NCBI GenBank assembly: GCA_022606425.2
Contig: JAHDVF020000016.1
Coordinates: forward strand, 3,564,501 to 3,628,500
From: Lepidostoma basale
Lineage: Eukaryota > Arthropoda > Insecta > Trichoptera > Lepidostomatidae
Reading direction: 5' to 3'
DNA length: 64,000 bases
Shown: positions 42,146 to 52,512 of the stretch, piece by piece
How the letters are laid out: every line of letters begins with the position of its first letter
Numbering within the stretch: position 1 is the first letter of the stretch
Notes under the pieces: generated by a model
Told to the model about the DNA's origin: nothing
Database searches by the model: none
Seen by the model: the letters and a program-made list of their open reading frames with translations, nothing else
Made by a program: the position numbers and the translations under genes

Positions 42146-43918
42146 GTCTATATATAATGTAAATGAGGATATGTGATACATATAATTAAAACTCAAAATG
42201 GACAAAAGTTTTATATTTTCAATAAAATATCACTCAGTATTTTAAGAGAAAAAATGTATGTTGTGATGCTCAATTTTATACTGCAGGACAATCATATATT
42301 TTTTAAATATATATTTTATGCACAAAAATAAAAAACAAGTTTTAAACATATTATTCCATGACACTTTACTTATACTAATTTAATAATGAAAGTTGTTCTG
42401 CTATCATTAGTTAATAAATAAAATACCACAAAGGTACAATATCAGCTTAGTGAGGTATAATAAAAATATATTATTATATTATTACGATATATAAAAAATA
42501 AATAGGTCACTCCAAAATAATAATATTTCTGCTACCCATATATTTCCAAATAGCTTGAATACAAAATATTCCAAATTCAAACGGTCATTAGCTTAATGAA
42601 CGAAACTCTTAACAACCGACATGCTTGATTTTTTTCAGTGAGTAATGGGGCAAAAGAAATATAACACGAGTAATAAGGTTCACTAGTCTATCAAAAAAGC
42701 TAAGATGGCAATGAACAATGGTATTCTTCTATTTTACGATGCAGAAAAAGTGACGTACTTCTCTCGCTTTATATATTTATATTAGAAACTTAAAACAAAT
42801 ACCAATAATTTGAAATACATCGTGATGTCACAAAATCCCTGATAATTATTTCATACAGCTCAGTTGGTTTCTAAAAATCACGTGTTCGAAACCTGCTTAA
42901 ATTTTATTTTTTGTGTACTCCTATCATCAACTTCTTGTGATAGTATTTTTAACATTGGTGTAAAAATATAAATATAAACTGGAATTAATGAGATGATACA
43001 AGACACTTTAAGGCATAAGGTTATATTTTTATCGGTAACAAAATTAATGCTAAATGACTGTGGTGGTAAAGAAACCGAATATACTTTTGGAGAGGCTATG
43101 TGGACTGCATAGAAGATATTAGACTTGTGAAAATGGTTAAAAATGAAAACCACAGCAAGAGACTACTAGGCTAGATTTGCTAGTAGCTCTCTCTATTTTC
43201 ACAGATATCATATCTTCCGTGCGGTCCATAAAGTCTCTCCAAAACCGCCTTCTGCTTCTTTCTCACCTCAACATATTTCCAACACCACAGACATACCGTA
43301 TTATTTATTTTCTTAAAGATATGAAGGGATGTATGGACGTCATTATCTTAAGACAGATTACCATCACAAATAGGTCATAAGAACTAGATCAAGCGGAACA
43401 TGAAAAACAATAATTTAATGTATCATCAATATCTGTGATGGAACTGACTAGACATTGATCGCTTTTAATTGTATTATCAATATTGAACCTGTTGATTTGT
43501 TTAGCTTAAAGATGCAAAAGTTTAGGGTATCTCAAACCTGCATAGAAAGGCATGTCACTTCATCTTGTGTTTCAAAACATTGCTGAATATTTCCCGCCCG
43601 ATTCGCTACAAGCAAACATGTCTCAGAATATTAAAATATCTATTTATCTTTTAAATTCAACTTCTAGAACTTGTTCCTCGGCAAAGGAGTGCCGACTGTA
43701 ATACTTTACATTCAAAACTTTTACACTAAGAACGCCCGCCCAAGTTGATAGCGGGGAACAACTCGACAGCTTTCTTAGTTGATTTCATATCGTGAAAAGA
43801 ACTGAGTTTGGTCAAAATATTAACATAAAAACGGATAGAAATAATTATTCAAAATGGAAAGAATGAAAATGATCTAATGATTTTACTTAAATTTCTTGAT
43901 GGATGTTCATTTTAAATA
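42146..43918. other. AT-rich non-coding stretch
   Basis: 1.8 kb; small frames at 42878-43153 (minus) and 43177-43380 (plus) have no motif. Confidence 0.4.
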
Positions 43919-44038
43919 ATAATGAAATAAAACGATGTTTTTATTTTAAATTCTTTCACTTTTTGTCATGTTTCGCCAGGCTAGCATCGACATTCTAATC
44001 TTCTCAGTTTAAAAAATATCGTTTTATTTAATTACTAA
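43905..44038. repeat. Family E element with inverted outer arms
   Basis: AATGAAATAAAACGATGTTT (43921) is echoed inverted at 44009-44035 (AAAATATCGTTTTATTTAAT). Between them lies one minus-strand module: GTCGATGCTAGCCTGGCGAA, ACATGAC. Arm also at 10.16 and 52.47 kb. Confidence 0.6.
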
Positions 44039-44057
44039 TTGTTTTGCCTAATTTGTG

Positions 44058-44310
44058 AATTGATTTTTCTTTATGTAATGCTATTATATCTTTTTTATTA
44101 CACTTGGTTTGTTTGTTTGTTTTTTCTTTGTCTTTTGCCATTGTCTTAGTATACCTTGTGTATACCTATTTGAATTGAATTTTGAATTGTTTTTTCTTCA
44201 TGTAATACTATTGTAACGTTTTATCTGATTTATACATATATCTTTTTTACCATACTTTGATTCGTTTGTTTGTTTTTTCTTTGTCTCGTGCTATTGTCAT
44301 ATGAAACCTG
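44058..44310 (+). repeat. Degenerate tandem duplication, about 125-bp unit
   Basis: GAATTGATTTTTCTTTATGT...TTGTTTGTTTTTTCTTTGTC...GCCATTGTC is followed by GAATTGTTTTTTCTTCATGT...TTGTTTGTTTTTTCTTTGTC...GCTATTGTC. A third partial echo is at about 44315-44340. Confidence 0.65.
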
Positions 44311-44442
44311 ATTTGTGTGTTTGTTCTTTGTTCTTTGCCTTGTTTAATTAAATTTGCATTTCTCTTTATCTTAAATTGATGTCTTGCCTTGCCTGACGGT
44401 TCTTTACACCGAGCGGTGGTACAAGATAGTTGAACTTCCAAT

Positions 44443-44697
44443 GTTTTTTTTTTTTTTTTTTCTTGTATACAACAGGTCGCTTAAACCCAATTACTGTATA
44501 CACATTATTTTTTTAGCTATTATATTGATGATCCACATGACATGTGATAGGTAGCCAATCTATCGTCATTTTATTGTCACGTGAATTCTACACCAGACCA
44601 ACGACAATGTGACAATCACACTGCCATCGCCGGGAATCGAACCCGGGACCTTCGGTATGGAAGTCAGAGCTTCTAACCACTCTGCCACGAAGGTCGT
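44443..44697 (-). repeat. tRNA-derived SINE, minus copy
   Basis: Head on the minus strand with A box TGGCAGAGTGG (complement at 44677-44687) and B box GGTTCGATTCC (complement at 44633-44643), the internal RNA polymerase III promoter layout. Body includes GTAGAATTCACGTGACAATA. The tail runs through TGTTGTATACAAG into poly-A (T17 at 44444-44460). The head resembles a serine- or leucine-type tRNA 5' half, but there is no proper anticodon arm. Confidence 0.8.
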
Positions 44698-44899
44698 CGT
44701 TGTTCGTCGATGTTCTTGTTGTGCATATCTAACTGAGGCATCTAATATGTTTTAATATATATTTTATTTATTACTTATCACTACTGTATTAGATGCTTAG
44801 TTTGTGTACCAACAATAAATAAATAAATAAATAACCAATGAAAATAATCGTTAGTCAAGGAAATATATTAATAACCAAACAACGACGACCAAAACAATG
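44698..44899. other. Spacer between head-to-head SINEs
   Basis: Contains (AAAT)n at 44812-44834; GACGACC...AACGACGACC echoes occur beside both SINE heads. Confidence 0.45.
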
Positions 44900-45166
44900 A
44901 CGACCTTCGTGGCAGAGTGGTTACGAGCTCTGACTTCCATGCCGAAGGTCCTGGGTTCGATTCCCGGCGATGGCAGTGTGATTGTCACACTGTCTTTGGT
45001 CTGGTGTAGAATTCACGTGACAATAAATTGGCGATAGTTTGGCTACCTATCACATGTCACGAGAATCAATATAATAGCTAAAAAAATAATAAATTGTATA
45101 CAGTAATTGGGTCCAAACGACCTGTTATGTACATAAAAAAATAAAAAAATAAAAAAATAAATAAAC
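44900..45166 (+). repeat. tRNA-derived SINE, plus copy
   Basis: A box TGGCAGAGTGG at 44910-44920 and perfect B box GGTTCGATTCC at 44954-44964. Body TGATTGTCACACTGTCTTTG, GTAGAATTCACGTGACAATA. The tail ends in (AAAAAAAT)n at 45132-45160. Head-to-head with the 44.44-44.70 kb copy. A fourth copy is at 61.2 kb. Confidence 0.85.
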
Positions 45167-46009
45167 ATGAGTGTATAAAAATCAAAGTGCATAAAAAAAT
45201 AAACATTTAACATCTACAACACAAAGTTATGGCGAACAAAGAAGAAATAAACATAGAAATCAAAACGCTGCGCTGTGTGTACCACAATATTCAGTTCGTT
45301 GTTGACGTATGTCTTGTAGAGATTAACCGAAAAACTTTGATATCGAAATATTTGGAAAATGAAACAACAACGTTGTTTTTCACACTTTTCTAAAGTATGG
45401 GAAAGTTTTAATTAATTTAACGTTACTCCTGTTATTTTTTTTGGCAGCATTTCTCGAATTTCACGTTTATAAAAATTTACCAATATTTCATTAATCGGAT
45501 GTGTAGACAGGGAATATTGAACGCCACTGGCTTCTCTCCTGGCAAAATTAATCTACATTCTTACCGCGTGTGACCCATTCACGTCGATTATAAACATTAA
45601 ATAAAATCATTAAACATTAAATAAATCAATTAACGACACTAAAAACTTTAAACGTGCTCTAACCAAATTTATAAAGGGGTCATCGTTAGACGTAGAAAAC
45701 AATTTTTTATTTTAGATTTAGTAATTTTAATTATATCTTCATATTGTGATTACCAATGTTAGCATAAGATTACTAACAAGCCATTTTACTAACGAACCGC
45801 CATTTTACTAACAATGCTACTATCATCATATTTTATGTAGTGGTCACGATACAGGCCATGCCTAGTGTGACAACTACTGTCCCTAAACTTTTTTGGCAAA
45901 TTGTAAAATAAAACATGTTAATAAATAAATAAATAAAAAACCTAATTGATTTAAAAGTGTTGTGTTTTTCTCGTGTGTTAAAACACAGATTAGGAAGTGA
46001 ATGCAGTGT
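45167..46009. other. AT-rich spacer
   Basis: 45211-45240 is a family D scrap (CAACACAAAGTTATGGCGAA). GCCATTTTACTAAC is repeated at about 45781 and 45801. Confidence 0.4.
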
Positions 46010-46340
46010 GAATGAAAGCGTTATGAACAAAATTAATTACTTGTACTTGAATCATCTGCCTTACGAGGGTTCGGTTCTTGTGGTTATTCCTCTCACATCT
46101 TATAGGAATATTGTTGGAAAGGTGACTTGATGGGTTGTAGATTAATGGGGGACTTGATTCGTGTGACTCTAAGTGTTCTCCTGAAGGAGGATCGATTTTG
46201 GGCGTTTGTGGTGGCTGGGGGTGTTTGGGTCGCAATTTGAGTATTTTTTATTGTGTAGTTAGGATATGAAGGGAGTCCTTTGTAAAAAAGTTTAGCGTGT
46301 TTTTGAATTAATCCATCTATCATCGGGATTCCCAATTATT
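46010..46340 (-). pseudogene. Possible jockey-like RT C-terminal fragment
   Basis: An 80-codon minus frame starts GIPMIDGLIQKHAKLFYKGL, PSYPNYTIKN. The IP.I...I...A.KFY......HPN pattern matches the last segment of many jockey-type ORF2 proteins. A second overlapping frame has RPKHPQPPQTPKIDPPSGEH. At 45990-46040 a scrap of LINE-beta (AGGAAGTGAATGCAGTGTGA) adjoins it. Moderate support only. Confidence 0.4.
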
Positions 46341-47274
46341 GTTAATAATTAATGAATAGTTTTTTTTGGTCGTCTTAAAATTTCTACTCCATTTTAATTA
46401 TTGATTTATTTCTTCATTCATTTGTTTATTCATTTCATGTATTTAACATATTCTAGTGATCATATCATCGTTTTTTTTCACAACACTTTCGTCCATCTAC
46501 AGTTTCTTTCTTTGTCAGAGTTATTTTTCTGTGAATGCATCTAGCACACGTTTATCTGAAATATCTAATTTTCCTTTCATTTATTCTATTATACTTTAAA
46601 ATCATTTCATATTAATTTCAGGCTTAGCTTTTTTTTATAATTATCGGTAAAAAATACCAGTTATCTGCCATCTTAGCTTTTTTAATGTTAAACGTTTTTG
46701 ATATCATAAGCCGTAACTTTGTCGACAAATATTAGAGAGTTACTACACCATATTTAATAGTCAAGTTTTACTCTGATAGCATATTTTTAAATAAATGTAT
46801 TTATTAACTCAAACTAACAATAAATTACATATTGATCTGAATCTTAGAACACAGGGTATGATCTGAAGAATTGGGTAGTTATTTTATATATTATATATAG
46901 ACGTGTGTATGAATATTCGAAATGCAAGATAAACCATCACCGACCACACCTGTATCATGTTTGCTACGCCACAATGGAGAATGGAACAATAGAATGGGAA
47001 TACACAACAATGCCAGGCCACCATACGTATTAAGCAAGCCCAAAGGTAAAATCAGAACTCTGGAATTCAGAAAACTGTATTTGCCATCTGGTAAAGCGGT
47101 AAAGGAAAAGCGAACACATTTATTTTCGTATATTTTTGGGTATTTGATTCTATAGCATAGAAATGCTAATCAGAGAAAGAAAATAACTTATTAAAACGCG
47201 AAATAATACAATTTTACAAATAACAAGTCGTAGAAAAAATATTTCAGTATTAAAACTTTTTTTTTAAAACTAAC
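46341..47274. other. AT-rich spacer with an unassigned 77-codon ORF
   Basis: The plus frame 46922-47155 (SCLLRHNGEWNNRMGIHNN, KIRTLEFRKLYLPSGKAVKE) has normal-looking composition for protein, but I recognise no family. It has no convincing promoter or splice context. It could be an exon, an element fragment or chance. Confidence 0.3.
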
Positions 47275-47728
47275 TAACCAACATACGAAGAATGAACTGC
47301 CACACTTTTCTTTCCTGACATATTTCTCTCGCTTCCTCAACATTTATACATCGCGTCATGCTCGCGCGTCGATTTTTCTGACTCCTCCTCACGTGGCCGA
47401 CATTCAATATTTGATTTATTTGATCGTGCTACGTTTTCCTCGGTTTTCCTCTTTTTCTGGTTCCATATACAGCGTTAACATATAATTTTTTTACCATTCT
47501 TTCTTCATTCATTCTTTTCATATGTCCAAACCATCTTAATGATCCTTTCATTATTTTGTTGATAACACCACCACTTCTTATATTTTCATTCGACACTCTA
47601 TCATACACATAGTATCTATCATACACAAAGTATCTACACATTAGTCTAAGAGATCTCATTTCTACTGCATTTATTCTACTTTCATCATTCTTTTGCCAGT
47701 TTCATTCTTCGCTTCCATAAATAAGGGT
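47275..47728 (-). pseudogene. LINE-beta RT C-terminal block and 3' end
   Basis: The minus strand reads MRSLRLMCRYF, a duplicated [62 protein letters not shown], then the RRNR and NVEEARE region near 47320-47400, and a truncated tail at 47270. TATCATACACA.AGTATCTA is duplicated at about 47600-47640. A small deletion removes ECGAND. Confidence 0.7.
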
Positions 47729-47824
47729 CGCTAATCGTCGATTAAAAAATATATTTAATGGTCGACGCCATTAAAATGCAATCGAATACATTTTTTTAAA
47801 TGATATATACATATTGTTTTTAAC

Positions 47825-48238
47825 AAAATCTCGGTTTAAACTTCTTCTTTCTAGCTTATATCCCATTTATTTGGGGTCAACTCTTTTCATATGGTGCCTG
47901 TCTTATTATCGTATTCTATTTAGGTTTGGCTTATGGTTTTTAAGGCCGGTTACCACCCGACGCCAAAACATTATAAGTGAGGCTTAAGATGCCACTGTTC
48001 TTCCGCTGCCATCCTCTACACGACACTTTACCTGGCGTCGCTGTCCTTTGATGGCCTGGTGTCAGAATATATCCTAGCCGCCCATCGAAGGTTTGTCCTG
48101 TTAGTCCACGAGATGTATCATATTTTCCTCCTACCCTCAGCCCAATTACCGGGCTGCTAGCGTTTTCCAATCCGCCACCTGGGGACGCGTTCTTTTAGGG
48201 TTACACGTTTCTCCGAGAATGAAAATCTCGATTTAAAC
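47825..48238 (-). mobile_element. 380-bp retroelement fragment with 17-bp target-site duplication
   Basis: AAAATCTCGGTTTAAAC (47825-47841) and AAAATCTCGATTTAAAC (48222-48238) flank a 380-bp insert. On the minus strand the insert ends ...GACCCCAAATAAATGGGATA, TAAGCTAGAAAGAAGAAG, an A/G-rich tail at the proper side. The body is GC-rich (GTTACCACCCGACGCC, CCTGGCGTCGCTGTCC) with a 76-codon minus frame lacking a known motif. The layout says SINE or 5'-truncated LINE 3' end. No A and B boxes are evident. Confidence 0.75.
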
Positions 48239-48354
48239 AACAAGGTTTAATTTTATATATGTACATTTATTTATTTATTTTGTTATAAACGGAATAAATT
48301 CCAATACATTTTTTTAAATACAGACAGTTAACTTAAATCTATGAACATTTCAAA

Positions 48355-48540
48355 AACTAACTAACTGACCATCACGCCATCTCCCCGAAAGGGTACGCAG
48401 AAAGAATGGACTGTCACACTTTAACTGATGCGGCACTCCATCCTTCTCTTTTCGCCCCGCGGGAGACGCGGTGTGATGGGTTGCGAACCTCATCGCCACC
48501 AATAGGCATCTCCCGCGCACACTTCGATCGTCCAACACTC
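48355..48540 (-). mobile_element. LINE-beta internally deleted derivative (most complete)
   Basis: Minus strand: GATCGAAGTGTGCGCGGGAG, ATGCCTATTGGTGGCGATGA, CGCGGGGCGAAAAGAGAAGG, ATGGAGTGCCGCATCAGTTA, AAGTGTGACAGTCCATTC, TTTCGGGGAGATGGCGTGAT, GGTCAGTTAGTTAG. 5' UTR joined directly to the 3' end, as at 14.3 kb with the same join. Confidence 0.78.
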
Positions 48541-49013
48541 ACAAAATAAATCCAAAACAAATAATATAAAGTACAATGATATAAAATAAAATAATTTAAC
48601 ACAAAATGTTCTTTTTGATGGTGCACATATTGTCTATTTAATTTATGTTCCACATATCCACTTTTTTTTTAATTTAGCTCATAATGTGTATAATTAAACC
48701 TAAGTCGAGTTAAGTCTGTGATCAGTCTTACGAATACAGGTAAATATTGTATTAGGTTGTTAATGAAAGAAGGACACTATTATAAATGAGAATACAGGTA
48801 TGTTGAATAATAAAGAAAGGACACTATTGAATTTAAGAATACAGGTATAAAGATTATTAACGGAAAAGTACAACTTTAAAATTAAGACTACAGAATAATT
48901 TATGAACTTTAAAATGATTATAAAGAACTTATTCAAATTGACATAGAAAGAGATACACGTGAAGGTTAGAAAAATCAAGAAAATTAATTTTAACAGTTGA
49001 GATAAAAAAAATA
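48541..49013. other. AT-rich spacer
   Basis: An imperfect direct repeat (GAAAGAAGGACACTATTATAA, GAATACAGGTAT) occurs at 48765-48850 in two to three units. Confidence 0.45.
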
Positions 49014-49065
49014 GTAACACCTTTTGATGTCAACATAGGTTGACGGAACATTTGTATTAGAAATA
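49014..49065 (+). repeat. Family A module, decayed
   Basis: GTAACACCTTTTGATGTCAA, CATAGGTTGACGGAACATTT. Stem GTCAAC/GTTGAC is perfect, but CTGATGA and CAGCTG are eroded. Confidence 0.5.
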
Positions 49066-49224
49066 AGTTTTTTTCTGATATTATCTACAAGTTGACTTTT
49101 GACGATATTATCAACGTCGTTGGCATCAAGTCAGTGACGCTCAAATGACAAGGAAAAACATGTTCTCCCGTATAGAAAAAAACAGCCTTTTGTTTTCGTC
49201 AAATTAATAATAAAATCTGAATAT

Positions 49225-49367
49225 AAAATTAACAGAAAACGAAGCGTTGGTAGAAGAGGATGAACCTGGCTAGAAAACTTTCGAGAATGGTTTAGTTGCA
49301 ACACAACATCCATGTTTAGAGCTGCTGTATCAAGGGTAGAAATAGCTATTAATAATCATAAATGAAA
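49225..49367 (+). pseudogene. LINE RT extreme C-terminus
   Basis: Reads KRSVGRRG, a stop or frameshift, TWLENFREWFSCNTTSMFRA, AVSRVEIAINNHK and TGA. The (G)RR..SWL.NLR.WF....LFRAA..K..IA.MIA.. pattern is a well-known LINE terminal block. No upstream domains. Confidence 0.6.
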
Positions 49368-49615
49368 ACGTCTGTCTTCTAGGAGTTTTATTTAGTTTTA
49401 TATGAAATGACATGTTTCACCCTTCTAAGGCATTATCAAATGTCTTAAAAGGGCGAAATTTGTTTGACATTTGATCATGCCTTAGAAGGGTGAAACATGT
49501 CGAACCAAATAAAATTTAATATATGTAACTCCTAGGAGACAGACGTTTTCAATTACATAAATTATTTCATATGGAGTTTTACATTATTGTTCAAGAAACA
49601 ATAAATACCGTAGAA
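49353..49615. repeat. Family B inverted-pair (foldback) element, clean copy
   Basis: Arms AATGAAAACGTCTGTCTTCT and GGAGACAGACGTTTTCAATT are inverted. The inner modules are at 49418-49450 (minus: TTTGATAATGCCTTAGAAGG, GTGAAACATGTC) and 49468-49500 (plus: TTTGATCATGCCTTAGAAGG, GTGAAACATGTC). The right arm extends further, GAGTTTTACATTATTGTTCA, AGAAACAATAAAT. No coding sequence. Confidence 0.8.
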
Positions 49616-50369
49616 ATTGCGATATGTAGTCCAACCTCCAAAAGTAGAGTGACAAGAGGAATAAGAAGAATTCCTTATATACAATAGTAATTCTATCAGA
49701 AACTGACCAGTATGTTCGGCTGCTGAACCCGATATGACTATTAATTATTTTAAGATTTTAAAGTATTCGTCAAGCTCTAAGAAAGTTTTTTTTCACAATT
49801 TAATAGAATATTTTCGTAATTACATCTAACGCTTCCCAGGGGATAAACTGTGAAGGCAGTTAAAGGAAAATCGAGATTTACTGGGCTCTCTGGTATATTT
49901 ACCTAATTCTGACTATTAAATAATTGAAAGCACGCCTCCACCGATAATGTATTCAATTTATGGTAATGTATACCGAATAGCCCTACTTTTATCGCCGGAA
50001 CGCTACGAATTATTTGTTTCTTCGTTCACCCACATGGCAACATTTAGTTACCGAGTTTATTTCGAATCTTTCAGCTTCAAACTATTTAATGAGGATTAAA
50101 ATAATTATTTGAAATAATGCCTTTGAATAAAAATTTATCAATTATATGAATCCGCAACATAAATAAAATATTGAAGAAATATTTAGTTTTATTACTTTCG
50201 ACTAGTTTGAGCAGCATGTTTTTCGAAACTAAAAGAACCAGTGGAATAATGCTATTATAAATAAAAATAAATTATTTCCATAACAATCAAACGTGTTTTT
50301 ACCAATAAATCTTATTATGAAGACAAATAAATGTTTTGTGATAGTGCATGTAGTCAACACTGCCCCCTA
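49616..50369. other. AT-rich spacer
   Basis: Nothing recognised. Confidence 0.4.
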
Positions 50370-50560
50370 TTGGGGCGTGGATTGCCCTTTAAATACTGCT
50401 ACCAAAACCTCCTGTCATCTGCCACCGTCTTCCAATTTGTTATTTGAATAGGCTGTGCCGCATCTTTCTTCACCTAATCCTCCCACCTCAGCCTTGGCCT
50501 TCTAAGTTTTCTTCTACCCCCGGATGTCCAGTCATTATTTTCTGAGGCAATCGCGCATTT
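50370..50560 (-). pseudogene. LINE RT extreme C-terminus (DAAQ..NWKT type)
   Basis: Minus frame: GGRRKLRRPRLRWED, VKKDAAQPIQITNWKTVADD and RRFW. Same terminal pattern as 745-944 (GKPRLR, KDAAQLLQVTNRKTAAEDR). Short and interrupted; no palm. Confidence 0.6.
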
Positions 50561-51197
50561 GGTCATTTATTACCAGTTTAAATTTTTTTGTGTTTTACTT
50601 TTAAGAAGCTTCATTTGTTTTTGCTGTTATTGCATATGCATATTATATGTGATTATTGTAATCACCATTTTATGAAACGCTAGTGATGTCTAAATCAAAC
50701 TCTTACTTACCTACTTACTTTTAAACTACACACTGAACTCTTCAAGACGTTACTAAAACTTTTTAAATCCGGCACGCTGCTTTTGCAAATCAGTGGTTTA
50801 AAAGAAAAATTGGTATTATGGACTAACCAACACTGATGGGAAATGAAAACATGGCCGACTTAAAGCCGCCTAGAGAAGTACACGGCAATAATACCCAGCA
50901 GGTGGGAAAATTCACAAACATTTTCGTAAAACCTTAAGATTTCCATACTAACGTTACTCGTGATATTTATATCCTGACAAGCTAGTCAATTTTTCCGACT
51001 ACTAAGTGGTGGTCTAGGGTATGATCGAACGCTTGTCACGGGTTCGAGCGCGGATACGACCCGATTCCTTCTTCATAATAAATAGCTTTTTTCTCCTCAT
51101 ATTGAAGATCGTAAAATAAATTCTGATACCATTGATTTAAATCCTCAAAATAAATCTTTTTCTTTTACTTAAGGAGTAAAAACATTTTTTGATATAC
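50561..51197. other. AT-rich spacer
   Basis: Nothing recognised. Confidence 0.4.
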
Positions 51198-51245
51198 ATG
51201 GCGAGCAGAACATAGTATATTTACATACTATGTTCTGCTCGCCAT
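51198..51245. repeat. 21-bp perfect palindrome
   Basis: ATGGCGAGCAGAACATAGTA + T (51198-51218), loop ATTTAC, and exact complement 51225-51245. It is the longest perfect hairpin I found here, and no T-run or element end is attached. Confidence 0.95.
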
Positions 51246-51334
51246 TTTCGACTACAGCTCGCATTTACTGTGCTTTCATATAACTTTTCAAACATTATTT
51301 TATCAACGGTTCGTTATCATTGTATAAACATCAT
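51246..51334. other. Spacer
   Basis: Nothing recognised. Confidence 0.3.
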
Positions 51335-51445
51335 TTTAAATAGTCCATTGTTTTGGCCAAACACTATGATACTTTAACATTATAAACTGTTAAATTAAAA
51401 AAGTTTGTTAAATGTATCTAAATTGTATTTTTATTTGTCGAACAT
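51335..51445 (+). repeat. Family A repeat, outer arm
   Basis: AAATAGTCCATTGTTTTGGC, CAAACACTATGATACTTTAA, CATTATAAACTGTTAAATTA, then TGTATCTAAATTGTATTTTT match the left arm of the 34.7 kb element. No module follows. Confidence 0.6.
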
Positions 51446-52464
51446 ACATTTTTTTTAAATATAAATACAATTGTGCTACATAAAATAAAGTTATTTTAAT
51501 TCCACATTAATAAATATAAACGCTTATTTTTCAATTTCTATTTTCTTTAATCTTGAAAATATTCTAATTTTAGGGCATCTATCCGACTCTCATTTTGCTC
51601 ACATAATTATTTGTTTCTATAGAGAGAGATAGTACTAGAGCTTCATGATATCCAACATAGCTTCAGTCGATATGTTTGTTATTTTTACAATATATTTTGT
51701 ACCAAGCTCCTTCTCCATATCAAACCCATTTTAAATGGTCTTATTACCTTTTCTCCAAATGTATGGAGAGAGTATTGTGAATGATACTTATCTGAATAAA
51801 TATGTTTACTTTGAATCTTAGGGGTGGGAGTTTCCCGAACGCTTAATACTTATTAGTTTAGTAATTGTTCGCTGCCTATTTTTGATCCTTTGATAAAATT
51901 ATTTTATTCTTTATTATATCATCATTACAAAATTATATGATTTACAATTATGATTAACAAACGTAAAATCTTTATAAAAATATATAATATATAACAACTA
52001 TTTACCTCCAAAGCCAAGTATGTTTTATGAATAAGTTGGTAAAACGGTTTTAATATAGTAACTTTTACAGATGTACGTTAAAAATGTATTATATATTCAG
52101 TATGAAACAGTTAAAGGTATCGCAAGGCTTATGGAAATAGTTTTGAAGTTATAATTCAATATATTTCAGCTTTCCGCTAGCGGTACAAACAAATAACAAG
52201 CACGCGAAAACGAGCGCCTGATGCCAATTTAGTTTAGTACCTTTATACGAGAAGCAAGTGCAATTACGTGCAATATGAGGAGAGTACAGAATGAATCCTC
52301 AAGATGTAAGGACCAAATAGAACGGTTTCAAATTAAATAGAACTCACGGAAGCTTCAACTAGTACAACAAAGACATAACCATTTTTTAATGCAGTGTTTT
52401 GATTCAATTATTAATAACAATATGACTTTAATATAATCAAAGGATTTCAGTGAAAACTCTTGAT
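51446..52464. other. AT-rich non-coding stretch
   Basis: About 1 kb; a GC-richer patch at 52180-52330 is unassigned. Confidence 0.4.
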
Positions 52465-52512
52465 ACGGGTTCATTTTAAATAATAATTAAATAAAACGAT
52501 GTTTTTGTCGAT
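52465..52512 (+). repeat. Family E outer arm
   Basis: GTTCATTTTAAATAATAATT, AAATAAAACGATGTTTTTGT as at 43.91 kb. It is cut off by the LINE-gamma piece that follows. Confidence 0.6.

Noticed and set aside
44626..44700. Functional tRNA gene
   Set aside because: A and B boxes are good, but there is no cloverleaf with a proper anticodon arm, and the sequence continues into a SINE body and A-rich tail, with several copies nearby.
47275..47725. Host gene similar to craniofacial development protein or endonuclease-RT annotations
   Set aside because: Such database names usually reflect LINE fragments; motifs and the 3' UTR match the LINE-beta family here.
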